Notes: generated by a model not told the origin, from the letters alone. Shown: positions 18,170-26,799, counted from the first letter of the stretch. The stretch: 64,000 bases of DNA from Bacillus halotolerans (GCF_001517105.1 NZ_LPVF01000008.1:962942-1026941); one strand, 5' to 3'. Translations and numbers: made by a program.

Positions 18170-18850
18170 TTAGATACTCAATTTAAAGTATTTCTCAAAT
18201 GCAGCTTTTCCGCTTTGTGTAACCTTAATAGCTCTAGTTTTAGGCATACGCACAATCCATTGTTGTTCTAGCATCCTATCTAATAATGCATGTCCCAAAG
18301 CGCCTGCTAAATGATGCTGCCGCTCGCTCCAATCTAAACAGCAAAGCGCAAAAGATCTCCTCTTATTTCTTTGTTTTTCTTCGTCGACTCCAAAATCCTT
18401 GAAAAACAAAGAGCCTTCTGAAGTCACCTCGAACTGTAAATCCGCTTTTCGTAAGAAGCCCTGCTCGACTAATGAATGTGTCACTTGCACGCCGATGTAA
18501 CCAGCCAGATGATCATAACAGGTACGGGCAAAGTGTAAATCACTTTTTTCTTTTGAATCATTGAAAGACTTCACTTTTGAATCAGGCGAAATACTGAGCA
18601 ATTGTTCGATCACTTTTGCAGCATCGGCGCTAGCCAATTTATAATACCGATGTCTTCCATGCTTCTCTACACTGATGAGCTGTGCTTCAAGTAATTTTTG
18701 CAGGTGAAAGCTCGCAGTTTGAGGCTTGATTTTAGCGAAATATGCAAGCTCTCCAGCAGGGTGTATTCTTCCATCCATAAGGCTCAAAAGAATAGAAGAA
18801 CGCGTGGGATCAGATAGTAACGAAGCAACCTTTGCAATATTAGGATTCAT
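18170..18850 (-). CDS. ydfF: ArsR-type winged-helix regulator (YdfF-like)
   Basis: 226-residue repressor-like protein. The N-terminal half is an ArsR winged helix (MNPNIAKVASLLSDPTRSSI; HPAGELAYFAKIKPQTASFHLQ as recognition region). The C-terminal half is a second domain with conserved Cys residues (FALCCLDWSERQHHLAG) seen in the YdfF group. ATG at 18850 is 6 nt from GGAGG. It is divergent from the flavoprotein gene at 18940, with only 89 nt between them, so it likely controls that gene. The metal or ligand is unknown. Confidence 0.75.
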   Translation of the reverse strand: MNPNIAKVASLLSDPTRSSILLSLMDGRIHPAGELAYFAKIKPQTASFHLQKLLEAQLISVEKHGRHRYYKLASADAAKVIEQLLSISPDSKVKSFNDSKEKSDLHFARTCYDHLAGYIGVQVTHSLVEQGFLRKADLQFEVTSEGSLFFKDFGVDEEKQRNKRRSFALCCLDWSERQHHLAGALGHALLDRMLEQQWIVRMPKTRAIKVTQSGKAAFEKYFKLSI

Positions 18851-18939
18851 CATTCTCCTCCTTACATTCATATTTCGATGATAGTTGAAATGTTAAACCT
18901 TTACAATATAAATAAATAATGATTAGGAGGCAGTAAGCG

Positions 18940-19563
18940 TTGAACAGTGAAAAACAAGACACCCTTCATTTTAAAGAAATCAAACCAAACATTATGTACT
19001 ATGGCACATCAACATTCCTTCTTTCCACTTTGAATGAAGACGGAACCACCAATATTAGTCCGATGTCTTCCTCGTGGGCGCTTGGAAACTATATTGTTCT
19101 GGGCGTAGGACTAGGAGGAAAAGCCATTGAAAATATAAAGAGACACAAAGAATGTGTCATTAACTTGCCCAGCCCCGATTTATGGAAAAACGTTGAAAGA
19201 ATTTCGTCTTTTAGCGGAAAAAAGAATATCCCGCCTTTGAAGAAACAGCTCGGGTTTACTTACAAAAAAGAGAAATACGAAGCGGCAGGGTTAACACCTT
19301 TACCATCAATGACAGTAGCACCAACAAGAATTAAAGAATGCCCTATCCAAATAGAAGCAGAAGTGAAACATATTCGGATACCAGATTACGAACCATCATT
19401 TGCGATTGTGGAAACACAAGCTTTACATTTTCATGCCGAGGAAAAGATCATATTGAACGACAACCACATTGACCCTTCAAAATGGAGTCCGCTTATTTAT
19501 AATTTCAGACACTATTTTGGTTTAGGAAAAGAAATAGGAAAAACCTTTCGTTCGGAAACATGA
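18940..19563 (+). CDS. ydfE: Flavin reductase-like flavoprotein (YdfE-like)
   Basis: 207 residues of the flavin reductase/FMN-binding split-barrel family: an N-terminal strand region (YYGTSTFLLSTLNEDGTTN) then SPMSSSWALGNYIVLGVG and KECVINLP, as expected for FMN binding. Probably reduces flavin or an unknown substrate with NAD(P)H. TTG start after AGGAGG. Divergent from the ArsR gene; the same ydfE/ydfF pair occurs in 168 in the ydf region. Followed by decayed genes rather than an operon partner. Confidence 0.75.
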   Translation: MNSEKQDTLHFKEIKPNIMYYGTSTFLLSTLNEDGTTNISPMSSSWALGNYIVLGVGLGGKAIENIKRHKECVINLPSPDLWKNVERISSFSGKKNIPPLKKQLGFTYKKEKYEAAGLTPLPSMTVAPTRIKECPIQIEAEVKHIRIPDYEPSFAIVETQALHFHAEEKIILNDNHIDPSKWSPLIYNFRHYFGLGKEIGKTFRSET

Positions 19564-19662
19564 CTCAATAAACCTTTTAATGGGAAATTGCGTATTATAC
19601 CCCTTCTATGCTTCAATGGAAATCGTTAGTAACAGCTTAAAATAAAAACGGAGATATTGAAA

Positions 19663-20073
19663 ATGAGAATTTTAAATACGAGATTTAAACGTTTATTGAG
19701 ATTAAGAGATTTTGAATTCTTTCAAGTAGAATGAAACGATGATGAGAGATGTGCTTTTTTATTATACGTTGATGAAAGATTTCCAGATTCTGAAGAAGGT
19801 AACAATATTAATGTTTTTTTGATTTCTCACTTTGAGCTACCTGATTCATCATATCAAGCTGTGCTACGTTTTAATGATGACCTATTGGGTATGAAACATA
19901 ATTGTTCATATGTAATGGACACTTTAACTGTTACAGAGGAATTTAATTTCGATTTCCCATTTGATATGCCAGCTATTCGTGAATATGTTCAAGAGTTATT
20001 GTCCGCTTTAAAAATTGACAAAAAACTTCCTGAATTTGAAGAAACGGATTTCAATTATTTATCTCAAGAATAG
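19663..20073 (+). pseudogene. Hypothetical gene with one in-frame stop
   Basis: One continuous frame of 136 sense codons runs from the ATG at 19663 (RBS CGGAG) to the stop at 20073, broken by a single TGA at 19732-19734. The order is LLRLRDFEFFQVE, stop, then NDDERCAFLLYVDERFPDSE and an acidic helical C-terminus. TGG to TGA is one transition, so Trp was probably there. I do not recognise the family; the acidic composition is like small immunity proteins, but that is only a resemblance. An alternative start at 19819 would give 84 residues. Confidence 0.6.
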
Positions 20074-20154
20074 TAAAGGATTAGCATGTATAACCAGTAA
20101 TTTTGGATATGGTGTACAAAGTATTGTATATGCATTAAGAAAGTGTTGTTTGAT

Positions 20155-20333
20155 TTGCACAGAGAAACATTAAAATTCATACTAACTTTATTTGCAGTCT
20201 ATGCTACATCCAAGTTACAAATGAAATTGGTCCTGCTAACGATTGGTTTCTAAAAAGACTTATTCAGTTTTTAATTTGTATAGTTGTTTTTTTGGTTATT
20301 ACTTTTATATTCCCCCCAAAAAAGAATAAGTGA
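20155..20333 (+). pseudogene. Frameshifted copy of a small 2-TM protein gene
   Basis: Reads LHRETLKFILTLFAVYA, then loses one base near 20206, and continues in the next frame with YIQVTNEIGPANDWFLKR and LIQFLICIVVFLVITFIF. It is clearly homologous to the intact gene at 27932-28132 (about 60-70% residue identity), and the flanks match too: the AAGAAAGTGTTG ahead of it and an AGCTC/GAGCT terminator after it. One-base deletion, so this copy is dead or only its first half is made. Confidence 0.75.
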
Positions 20334-20634
20334 ATTTCATTTTGGAAAAAAAGAGCTCTCATTGAGCTTTTTTTTAAGTTGTGTACTTCTGGTAAGTCTA
20401 TATGCTATTCTACTCTGCATTGATGCCATGACTATTAGAATAACCATTTCTTCATTCAGATGACGGAATGAAAAAAGAGTAGACCTTTCAGTCCACTCTT
20501 AAATAAATTTTATTTCTCTCGTTCTATATATTCTTCTTTTGTTGTTTATTGCCCATAAAATTTAACCTCTAATACTTTGCCATTAGTTGTATTCAAGCTA
20601 CATCCTTACATGTTATGAGAACGAGCCTATATGG
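20334..20634. other. Gap holding two hairpins, no gene
   Basis: Contains the terminator-like AGCTC/GAGCT hairpin with T8 of the frameshifted mini-gene (about 20352-20376) and the ydfJ terminator described separately. I see no coding potential in the remainder. Confidence 0.6.
20470..20502 (-). terminator. Terminator of ydfJ
   Basis: On the minus strand AAGAGTGGAC, a loop, GTCTACTCTT and T-run. It lies 135 nt after the ydfJ stop, leaving a long untranslated tail. Confidence 0.7.
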
Positions 20635-22809
20635 CTACATACTGATTCGGTGTTTTTGTTCAGTATCTATCTCGGGCTGTATCTCCTTTGTTAGATGATG
20701 ACCCTCTATATCTACATTCGGAATGATTTTGTCTAACCATTTTGGTAAATACCAAGCTGCATTCCCCATCAACTTCATGATACTTGGAATGAGTGTCATT
20801 CTTACAATAAATGCGTCAAACAATACACCAAAGGAAAGAGCTAATCCATTTGCTTTGATAGAAGCTTCACCAGCAAAGATAAATCCTGCAAAAACAAATA
20901 TCATGATTAGCCCGGCTGCGGTGACAACAGGTCCACTGTGTTTTAATCCAGCTTGAATCGCTTGTACTGGATTCTTTGTTTTCACATATTCTTCACGCAT
21001 TTTGCTTACAAGGAATACCTGATAATCCATTGCTAAGCCAAAAAGAATACCAATCGTTAAAATAGGCAGAAACGCGAGAATCGGCCCTTTTTCAGGTATA
21101 TTGAACAAGTCAATAAGATTTCCATCCTGTAACACAAATACACAAACCCCAAGAGTTGCTGTCATTGTTAATATGAAACCTGCTACAGCAACAAGAGGTA
21201 CTAGCAGCGAACGGAATACGATTGTCAGCAAGATAAACGCAAAACCAACAATGAGTACAGCAAATACTGGTATTGCATCATTAAGACGATCTGAAATATC
21301 TATATTCACTGCCGTCGATCCAGTGACGAGCAAATCTACTCCGTTTTGATCTGCTAAACTGCGTACATCTTGTACCAAATCCTTAGTAGCTTTATCGTTT
21401 GGACCTGTTGTAGGAACAACCGTAATAATAGCAAAATCGCCTTTTGCATTAGGCATTGCAGGAGTAACACTTGCTACATGGTCTAAATCCTTAATTTCTT
21501 TTACTGCATCTGCGAATGCTTCAGCTTTATTTTCTGTAACATTTGTGGCATCCGCCACTATCGTTAATTGGCCATTAAACCCTTCTCCAAAACCTTCGGC
21601 AAGCAAGTCGTAAGCCCGGCGCTCGGGATTATCCTTAGCTTTCATTCCTGCATCAGGTAAACCTAGCTCCAAATGCATAGATGGAATACTAATGACTAGC
21701 AAGATGAGAATACTAAATACACTTAAAAGAATAGGGTTCTTTGTGACAAAGCGTCCCCAGAAATTTGTTTCAGCGTTTTGTATTTCTTTTTTCTTGTTTG
21801 CTTTCGGAATCATGCGTTTCCCTGCTATTGATAAAACGGCAGGCACTAATGTAATTGAAGCTAATACAGCCATGAGCACACTGAGCCCTGCTGTTAGCCC
21901 CATTGCGGACATAAAAGGAATATGAACTACAGTCAATCCGCAAAGTGCGACAATAACTGTGAGTCCGGCAAAAACGACAGCACTTCCAGCTGTTCCCGCA
22001 GCTCTCGCAATTGATTCATTTTTTTGTATACCTTCACCTAAAAACTGGCGGTGTTTCGAAAAAATAAACAAAGCATAATCAATACCAACTGCAAGGCCGA
22101 TCATTCCGGCTAATGAAAGACTGACGGAGGCAATATCAAATACTTGTGTTCCAATCAAAGTCAGCCCAATGCTTACACCTAAACCAATAAGTGCAGTTAA
22201 AATCGGTAAGCCTGCTATTAATAAAGAGCCAAATGTAATAGCTAGAACAACAAAAGCCAAGACAATACCGACTATTTCTGATACACCGCCAATCTCCATC
22301 TCGGCTCCTGGTATATCTCCGCTTAACTCCGTTTGTAACCCATCATCATCAGCAATGGACAAACTATCTTTCACATGTTTTATAGAGTAATCTTTTATAT
22401 CATCTGCTGATGATTTGTATTTGATATCAGCATAAGCCACTGTCCCATCTTTTGCGATCGTTCCTGCAAGAAAAGGACTTGCAATCGAATCAATGGAATC
22501 GTCTTTATTCATTTCCTTTAGTGTATTCTCTATTGCTTCTTTTGCTGATTTGGCAGTAAGTTTCTCCCCATCCTTAGCACCGAATATGATCCGTATGCTC
22601 CCTTTATCAGGACCATGAGGAAATTCTTTATTGATCACCTTCATTGCTTTTTCCGAAGGCGTGTCAGGTATTGACATATTCTCAGAAAAACTGGGTTTTA
22701 ATATGCCGGCTGCCCCTATCGTTGCAATCAACACAACGATCCACGCACATATTACTTTAATGCGATGGCGAGCGACCCATCCGCCTAATTTATATAACAT
22801 TCTTGACAT
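20635..22809 (-). CDS. ydfJ: MMPL/RND-family membrane transporter YdfJ
   Basis: 724-residue RND-superfamily protein of the MMPL type: TM1, a large outside domain, a bundle of TMs (about 170-340), a second outside domain and a second TM bundle. The proton-relay region shows GLAVGIDYALFIFSKHR in the first half and FGLAMDYQVFLVSKMREE in the second, both intact. Probably exports a lipid or amphiphile. ATG at 22809 is 6 nt from GGAG; another ATG one codon earlier. It lies downstream of ydfHI and of a tandem YdfI operator, matching the 168 report that YdfHI activates ydfJ. Confidence 0.9.
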   Translation of the reverse strand: MSRMLYKLGGWVARHRIKVICAWIVVLIATIGAAGILKPSFSENMSIPDTPSEKAMKVINKEFPHGPDKGSIRIIFGAKDGEKLTAKSAKEAIENTLKEMNKDDSIDSIASPFLAGTIAKDGTVAYADIKYKSSADDIKDYSIKHVKDSLSIADDDGLQTELSGDIPGAEMEIGGVSEIVGIVLAFVVLAITFGSLLIAGLPILTALIGLGVSIGLTLIGTQVFDIASVSLSLAGMIGLAVGIDYALFIFSKHRQFLGEGIQKNESIARAAGTAGSAVVFAGLTVIVALCGLTVVHIPFMSAMGLTAGLSVLMAVLASITLVPAVLSIAGKRMIPKANKKKEIQNAETNFWGRFVTKNPILLSVFSILILLVISIPSMHLELGLPDAGMKAKDNPERRAYDLLAEGFGEGFNGQLTIVADATNVTENKAEAFADAVKEIKDLDHVASVTPAMPNAKGDFAIITVVPTTGPNDKATKDLVQDVRSLADQNGVDLLVTGSTAVNIDISDRLNDAIPVFAVLIVGFAFILLTIVFRSLLVPLVAVAGFILTMTATLGVCVFVLQDGNLIDLFNIPEKGPILAFLPILTIGILFGLAMDYQVFLVSKMREEYVKTKNPVQAIQAGLKHSGPVVTAAGLIMIFVFAGFIFAGEASIKANGLALSFGVLFDAFIVRMTLIPSIMKLMGNAAWYLPKWLDKIIPNVDIEGHHLTKEIQPEIDTEQKHRISM

Positions 22810-22851
22810 CATAATCTCCTTTCAATATATTGCTTGATAACATTCTTCCTA

Positions 22852-22906
22852 ATTGTAGTTCATAAAGAAATGAAAAAAACGTACATTCGGGCATGTACGT
22901 TTGGGC
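22852..22906 (-). promoter_or_regulatory. YdfI operator and promoter of ydfJ
   Basis: On the minus strand two tandem 12-mers, GCCCAAACGTAC (22895-22906) and GCCCGAATGTAC (22881-22892), are 2 nt apart and both fit GCCCRAAYGTAC, the motif I recall for YdfI binding upstream of ydfJ in 168. 23 nt further is TACAAT (22852-22857) with a poor -35, as expected for an activator-dependent promoter. The hairpin-like symmetry with its T-run could also end the ydfHI transcript. Confidence 0.8.
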
Positions 22907-22926
22907 AACTTTTAAATAACCTTGTG

Positions 22927-23568
22927 TTATATATCTAAAGTTAAAATACCTCTCTGCATGGCAATCGCGACTGCTTCTGTTCTAGAATCCGCTCCCAATT
23001 TATTATAAATGGACGTGAGTCTTGACTTCACGGTTCTTTCTGAGATTCCTAAATCAAAGGCTATCGCTTTGCTTTTGAATCCTTTTGCAATTGCCTTTAG
23101 AACAACGATTTCCTTTTCCGTTAACTGAGTATCGCTGCTTGGTTTCTTCATTCTTTCCAATTGAATTTCTTGAAAACGTTTAAGAATGTCAGGCTGCAAC
23201 AGCACTTCTCCTCTTACTGCTGCATCCATTGTATGAAATAGGGTTTCTGAACTCGTATCCTTCAACAGATATCCTTTTGCTCCTAATTCAATCCCCTCAA
23301 TCATCAAGTGATCTTCATTATAAGTAGTCAAAATAATAATGGGTATGCTGTGTTTTTCTTTTATGTGTTTAATCGCTTCTAACCCACTCATTTCTGGCAT
23401 GTATAAATCCATAAGAATGATATCTGGCTTTAATTCATCTGTAAGATAAACCGCCTTTTTTCCATTTTCCGCCTCTCCGATTATTATGTAGTTATCATTC
23501 GTCTCAATTAACAGCTTGAGACCTTCTCTCACAACCAGATGGTCATCAACGATTAAAACCTTATTCAT
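22927..23568 (-). CDS. ydfI: NarL/LuxR-family response regulator YdfI
   Basis: 213 residues: receiver domain with the acidic pair VDDH, phosphoacceptor Asp54 in ILMDLYMPEM and conserved TTYNED region and KGYLLKD lysine, then a LuxR-type HTH (LTEKEIVVLKAIAKGFKSKA and the recognition helix SERTVKSRLTSIYNKLG). ATG at 23568 is 7 nt from GGGAGAG and overlaps the ydfH end by 8 nt, so translation is coupled. Activates ydfJ in 168; the operator upstream of ydfJ is present here. Confidence 0.92.
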   Translation of the reverse strand: MNKVLIVDDHLVVREGLKLLIETNDNYIIIGEAENGKKAVYLTDELKPDIILMDLYMPEMSGLEAIKHIKEKHSIPIIILTTYNEDHLMIEGIELGAKGYLLKDTSSETLFHTMDAAVRGEVLLQPDILKRFQEIQLERMKKPSSDTQLTEKEIVVLKAIAKGFKSKAIAFDLGISERTVKSRLTSIYNKLGADSRTEAVAIAMQRGILTLDI

Positions 23569-24781
23569 CTTCAATCTCTCCCTGATTTGACAAGATTATC
23601 TCGATTTGTGTGCCTACTGATTTTTCACTCGTTATATTGAATTGGCCTTTCATTGCTCTGACGCGTTCTTGTATACCAAGAAGTCCATAATGTCCTCTCT
23701 TTTTCCTGCCTTTTTCAACATCAAAGCCTTTTCCATTGTCTCTGACGGTTAAATGGAGGTTTCCTTTCTCATCCCAAACTGATACCCATATCGTTTCTGC
23801 TTCAGCATGTTTTGCTGCATTTGTAAGGCATTCTCCTATGATGTAATAACAATTTTCAGCAGTGCGAACATCAGGCAATTGAGTTAATCTGTAGTCTAAA
23901 AAACAAGACAGACCTGTTGCATCTTTAAAATGATCCATTTGTAAGGTAATTCTTTCTTTTAAAGAATCGATTTCTTCTGATTTGCTGCGAAGATTGTCAA
24001 TAGCTGAACGTGCATCAGCTAATGTGCTTTTCACTCTATTCATAGATTGTTGAATGATTTCTTTTGCTCTATCTGTGTTACCTTTCGATATATGAACATT
24101 AATAGCATCCAGCTGCATATTTAAACTGACCAGCCCTTGAGCAAGCGTATCGTGTAAGTCCCGGGCCATACGCTGCCTTTCGTTTTGCAGCGTCAGCTGT
24201 TCGACCTGCTGATGAGCCAGCCCCAGCCTTTCAAGAGTCAGCTGCGCTTTTATTTTTTCATCAACTTGGGCAAATAATGTAGCGGCATAAGTAATAATCA
24301 CGATCATAATAGGTACGGCAATGACAAGAAAATGCAAATATTCACCTTTGTGAATCTGATGTGTTGCATTGATTGACAGCAGAAGCAGTAAATACAGTAT
24401 GAGGAAAGTCCTTCTTCTGTCTGCTATTCCTGCAATCTGTCCAATCAAAAATGCATAAAGGCCAATAATGATCAGCACTAAGAAGCCAGTCATGATATTA
24501 GCCAGTGTAAAAGTGATCAAACCTTGCAGCACAAAATATAAAATGACCCTTTTCTTAACCCAGCGATATGAATGCCAATGCAACAAAGCAAAAATGGCGG
24601 TCAATACTGTAAACACATGAAGCAATATAATGGACCAGCTCCCAATAATAAATTGCAGCACGATAGAGGCTATATATATCATGAGAATAAAAGCTAAGCC
24701 TGGCACTCTGAGAGCAAGCATATTTAATGCCCGCCTATTTCGTGAAAAGTAGTTTTTATCAAAAGGCTTTCTTCGAAACAT
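23561..24781 (-). CDS. ydfH: NarL-type sensor histidine kinase YdfH
   Basis: 406 residues. About five or six TM segments fill residues 25-175, with little outside sequence, so it is probably an intramembrane-sensing kinase. HisKA_3 dimerisation domain follows with His210 in ERQRMARDLHDTLAQG, then an ATPase domain with the N-box CLTNAAKHAEAE and DNGKGFD G-box. ATG at 24781, RBS AAGGAAG. Forms an operon with ydfI. The 180 nt upstream carry a second YdfI-type operator facing the other way. Confidence 0.92.
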   Translation of the reverse strand: MFRRKPFDKNYFSRNRRALNMLALRVPGLAFILMIYIASIVLQFIIGSWSIILLHVFTVLTAIFALLHWHSYRWVKKRVILYFVLQGLITFTLANIMTGFLVLIIIGLYAFLIGQIAGIADRRRTFLILYLLLLLSINATHQIHKGEYLHFLVIAVPIMIVIITYAATLFAQVDEKIKAQLTLERLGLAHQQVEQLTLQNERQRMARDLHDTLAQGLVSLNMQLDAINVHISKGNTDRAKEIIQQSMNRVKSTLADARSAIDNLRSKSEEIDSLKERITLQMDHFKDATGLSCFLDYRLTQLPDVRTAENCYYIIGECLTNAAKHAEAETIWVSVWDEKGNLHLTVRDNGKGFDVEKGRKKRGHYGLLGIQERVRAMKGQFNITSEKSVGTQIEIILSNQGEIEDE

Positions 24782-24945
24782 ATTGCTTCACTTCCTTTCC
24801 TTTGACAGTATAATCACAAAGGATCCACAATAAAAATAGGAACAATCCAGTCATATTTGTCATCTTATCATAAGAGCCGGCAGGCATTTCATTTATCGGC
24901 CAGCACGGCAAGAAGAAAACGCAAGATGAACAAAAGTTTAAAAAT

Positions 24946-25009
24946 GCCCCAACGTACATAAGGATATGCCCTTATGTACGTTTTCTATATTCAATTTTAA
25001 AATTAAAAT
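24946..25009 (+). promoter_or_regulatory. Second YdfI-like operator with downstream -10
   Basis: On the plus strand GCCCCAACGTAC (24946-24957) and GCCCTTATGTAC (24968-24979) resemble GCCCRAAYGTAC with one and two mismatches, 10 nt apart. A -10-like TAAAAT (25004-25009) lies 24 nt after the second repeat; in the ydfJ operator the gap is 23 nt. The block also forms the inverted repeat ACGTACATAAGG and CCTTATGTACGT. It points away from ydfH, toward the small genes at 25048 and 25225. Confidence 0.55.
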
Positions 25010-25047
25010 AGATGGAGAGTTACTTTCATATGGGAGGATTGCATTTA

Positions 25048-25155
25048 TTGAAACCAATTGATCTCATCATTATAAACTTACAAAGAAAAGGAATCAGGGC
25101 TGAAAAAACATTTAAAAATCGGACCCCTCATACATTAAAATCCTCAAAGAAGTAA
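25048..25155 (+). CDS. Possible microprotein downstream of the second YdfI site, about 35 residues
   Basis: TTG at 25048 is about 9 nt after GGGAGG; an ATG at 25030 in the same frame lacks an RBS. The product starts LKPIDLIIINLQRKGIRAEK and ends with a basic tail. It is not recognised. Support is the RBS and the upstream operator only, so this could be an untranslated leader. Confidence 0.4.
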   Translation: MKPIDLIIINLQRKGIRAEKTFKNRTPHTLKSSKK

Positions 25156-25224
25156 AGCAGAAGGGCTCTGCAAAATGCCCCCTTAAAGAATAAAGAAAAC
25201 CTATAGAGAAAAGAGGAACAAGGT

Positions 25225-25395
25225 ATGTATTGGTTTTTTGGTGTTTTATTGTACCTTCTCATCGGTACTTGTATATTCATAGGAGTCATCAAAGACACTC
25301 AATCAGGTTCTTGGTTACTACTTGCATTAGCAGCTCCACTCATCATCTTTGGCTATCCTTACTTTTGTTCAAAGCAGCTTCTTTCCAAAAGATAA
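25225..25395 (+). CDS. Two-TM membrane microprotein, 56 residues
   Basis: ATG at 25225 is preceded by AAGAGGAACAAGGT. The product starts MYWFFGVLLYLLIGTCIFIG (first hydrophobic helix), continues with the polar loop VIKDTQSGS, a second helix LLLALAAPLIIFGYPYF and a short basic C-terminus CSKQLLSKR, so both ends should face inside. Function unknown. Being downstream of the second YdfI-like operator and divergent from ydfHI, it may be part of the same envelope response. Another frame over this stretch is a shadow. Confidence 0.65.
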   Translation: MYWFFGVLLYLLIGTCIFIGVIKDTQSGSWLLLALAAPLIIFGYPYFCSKQLLSKR

Positions 25396-25896
25396 AGATA
25401 TATATTGATTACGGAGTTCTTGAAAATAATGATAAATAACCTTTCAAACTCAAACTCAATATTTACCTTCAAGACACAGACAAGACATATCATGCTGCGA
25501 ACCATTGCCCCTGAAACGATATAAATAGCTAAGTCCTGACATGTACCGGTGCCATGTTCGTTTAGAATAACCAAAACCAGTAATTTGCAGTCCGCACTTT
25601 ATGAACGTTTTCATTGATTGGTTCCCTCGGGGATAGAAAGCATTTGAAAAAGCGCAACGTGAAAACAAGCCGGTTCTTGTCAGCATCGGCTATTCGACTT
25701 GTCATCATTGCCGCGTTCGCTAAAGTAACCATCTGTATTCACCTCAAATCAAATAAAGAATAGATATATCAACTCAATCTTGATTATGGCCGTCTATATA
25801 AGGAAAAACTTTACCTTTGGGGTTACTGCATCATATATAATGTGGATGTACATAAACAGTCACTAAACACGCTTTAATAACAGAGAGGTTGTTAGG
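25396..25896. other. Mostly non-coding stretch with a yyaL fragment
   Basis: No intact gene of 60 codons with an RBS here. The one recognisable item is the yyaL-like fragment at 25612-25717. The sequence directly before 25897 is the promoter region of the MerR gene. Confidence 0.55.
25612..25717 (+). pseudogene. Fragment of a yyaL-like thioredoxin-domain gene
   Basis: Translates, with one stop and local drift, to [27 protein letters not shown] and TCHHCRV. This matches residues about 25-60 of intact YyaL at 29815 ([34 protein letters not shown]). Nucleotide identity is high in the core (GAAAACAAGCCGGTTCT) but scattered third-position changes show it is an old or foreign copy. Neither end continues into yyaL sequence. 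Confidence 0.8.
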
Positions 25897-26709
25897 ATGA
25901 AGGAATTTTTCTCTATTGGAGAAGTATCTAAGTTATTCAATGTAAACATACCTACTCTTAGGTATTATGATGAAATTGGTCTCTTAAAACCAGAATTTAC
26001 AGACGAACATAATAACTACAGATATTATTCTACACAACAATTTGAAAGATTGAGTACAATCAAGTACCTGAGAACATTAGGTTTGCCAATAAATAAACTA
26101 CTTGATTTTTATAATTCTCTTGAGGTAGATACTCTGATTCACTTGCTGAAAGACCAGCAAACCGAAATTGACCGAAAAAAGAGGGAATTGGCACGTATTG
26201 AGAGAAAGATCTCTCGTCGCATTAAACAAATGGAAGACGCAGTTAATATGCCGCTAGAAGAAATTTCAAAAATGAAACTTCCTGAACTGCGTGTGGCGTA
26301 TTTACAACATGAATATATTCTTGGTCAAGATATTGAGTATCCGGTAACAGAATTGAGAACTAAGTTTAAAGTCCACAAAGATCTATTTTTAGGAAAAGTA
26401 GGATTATCCATTTCAGCAACAAATATAAAATCAAATCAGTTTGACCGATATTCCAGTATATTTATGGTTCTGGAAGATGAAGATGAAATACATTCACCTG
26501 AAATCACTTTCCCCTCAAGAGAATATCTGCAAATTAGATTTAAAGGGTCACATTCAGAAGCAGCACAATACTACGAAATGTTACTTACATATATGAAAAA
26601 GCATCATTATGAATTGGCTGGCGACTCAATCGAAATAACACTGATTGATTACGGGGTAACTAATAATCCAGACAATTATGTGACTGAAATACTTTTGCCA
26701 ATCAAATAA
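25897..26709 (+). CDS. ydfL: MerR-family regulator with GyrI-like effector domain (YdfL-like)
   Basis: 270 residues: MerR helix-turn-helix ([21 protein letters not shown]), a coiled-coil helix (about 80-120), and a C-terminal effector-binding domain like that of BmrR ([20 protein letters not shown]). BmrR-type proteins bind amphiphilic cations and activate by twisting a long-spacer promoter. ATG at 25897 after GAGAGG. The next gene, ydfK, has exactly such a promoter, so ydfK is the likely target. Confidence 0.85.
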   Translation: MKEFFSIGEVSKLFNVNIPTLRYYDEIGLLKPEFTDEHNNYRYYSTQQFERLSTIKYLRTLGLPINKLLDFYNSLEVDTLIHLLKDQQTEIDRKKRELARIERKISRRIKQMEDAVNMPLEEISKMKLPELRVAYLQHEYILGQDIEYPVTELRTKFKVHKDLFLGKVGLSISATNIKSNQFDRYSSIFMVLEDEDEIHSPEITFPSREYLQIRFKGSHSEAAQYYEMLLTYMKKHHYELAGDSIEITLIDYGVTNNPDNYVTEILLPIK

Positions 26710-26735
26710 ACTTAATTAATGGCTGTTACATACAC

Positions 26736-26766
26736 TTGACCCTCAAGTTACTTGAGGGTTTATTTT
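26736..26766 (+). promoter_or_regulatory. MerR-type operator/promoter of ydfK
   Basis: TTGACC (26736-26741) and TATTTT (26761-26766) are 19 nt apart. The spacer is centred on a perfect dyad CCCTCAAG-TTA-CTTGAGGG, the classic SoxR/BltR-like layout. The dyad could be mistaken for a terminator because of the T-run after it, but the 19-bp geometry favours control by YdfL. Confidence 0.75.
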
Positions 26767-26799
26767 TTTGAAAGGAACTATTATTGGAGGAGATAGCCT

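Noticed and set aside
19732..19734. Selenocysteine at the internal TGA
   Set aside because: Bacillus of this group lacks the selenocysteine pathway and no SECIS-like hairpin or redox motif is present.
25230..25439. 69-codon plus-strand frame
   Set aside because: Overlaps the 56-residue frame at 25225 that has the RBS and two clear TM helices; this one has neither.
26736..26768. Terminator of ydfL
   Set aside because: Dyad plus T-run looks like one, but the 19-bp spacing between TTGACC and TATTTT fits a MerR promoter better. A dual role is not excluded.
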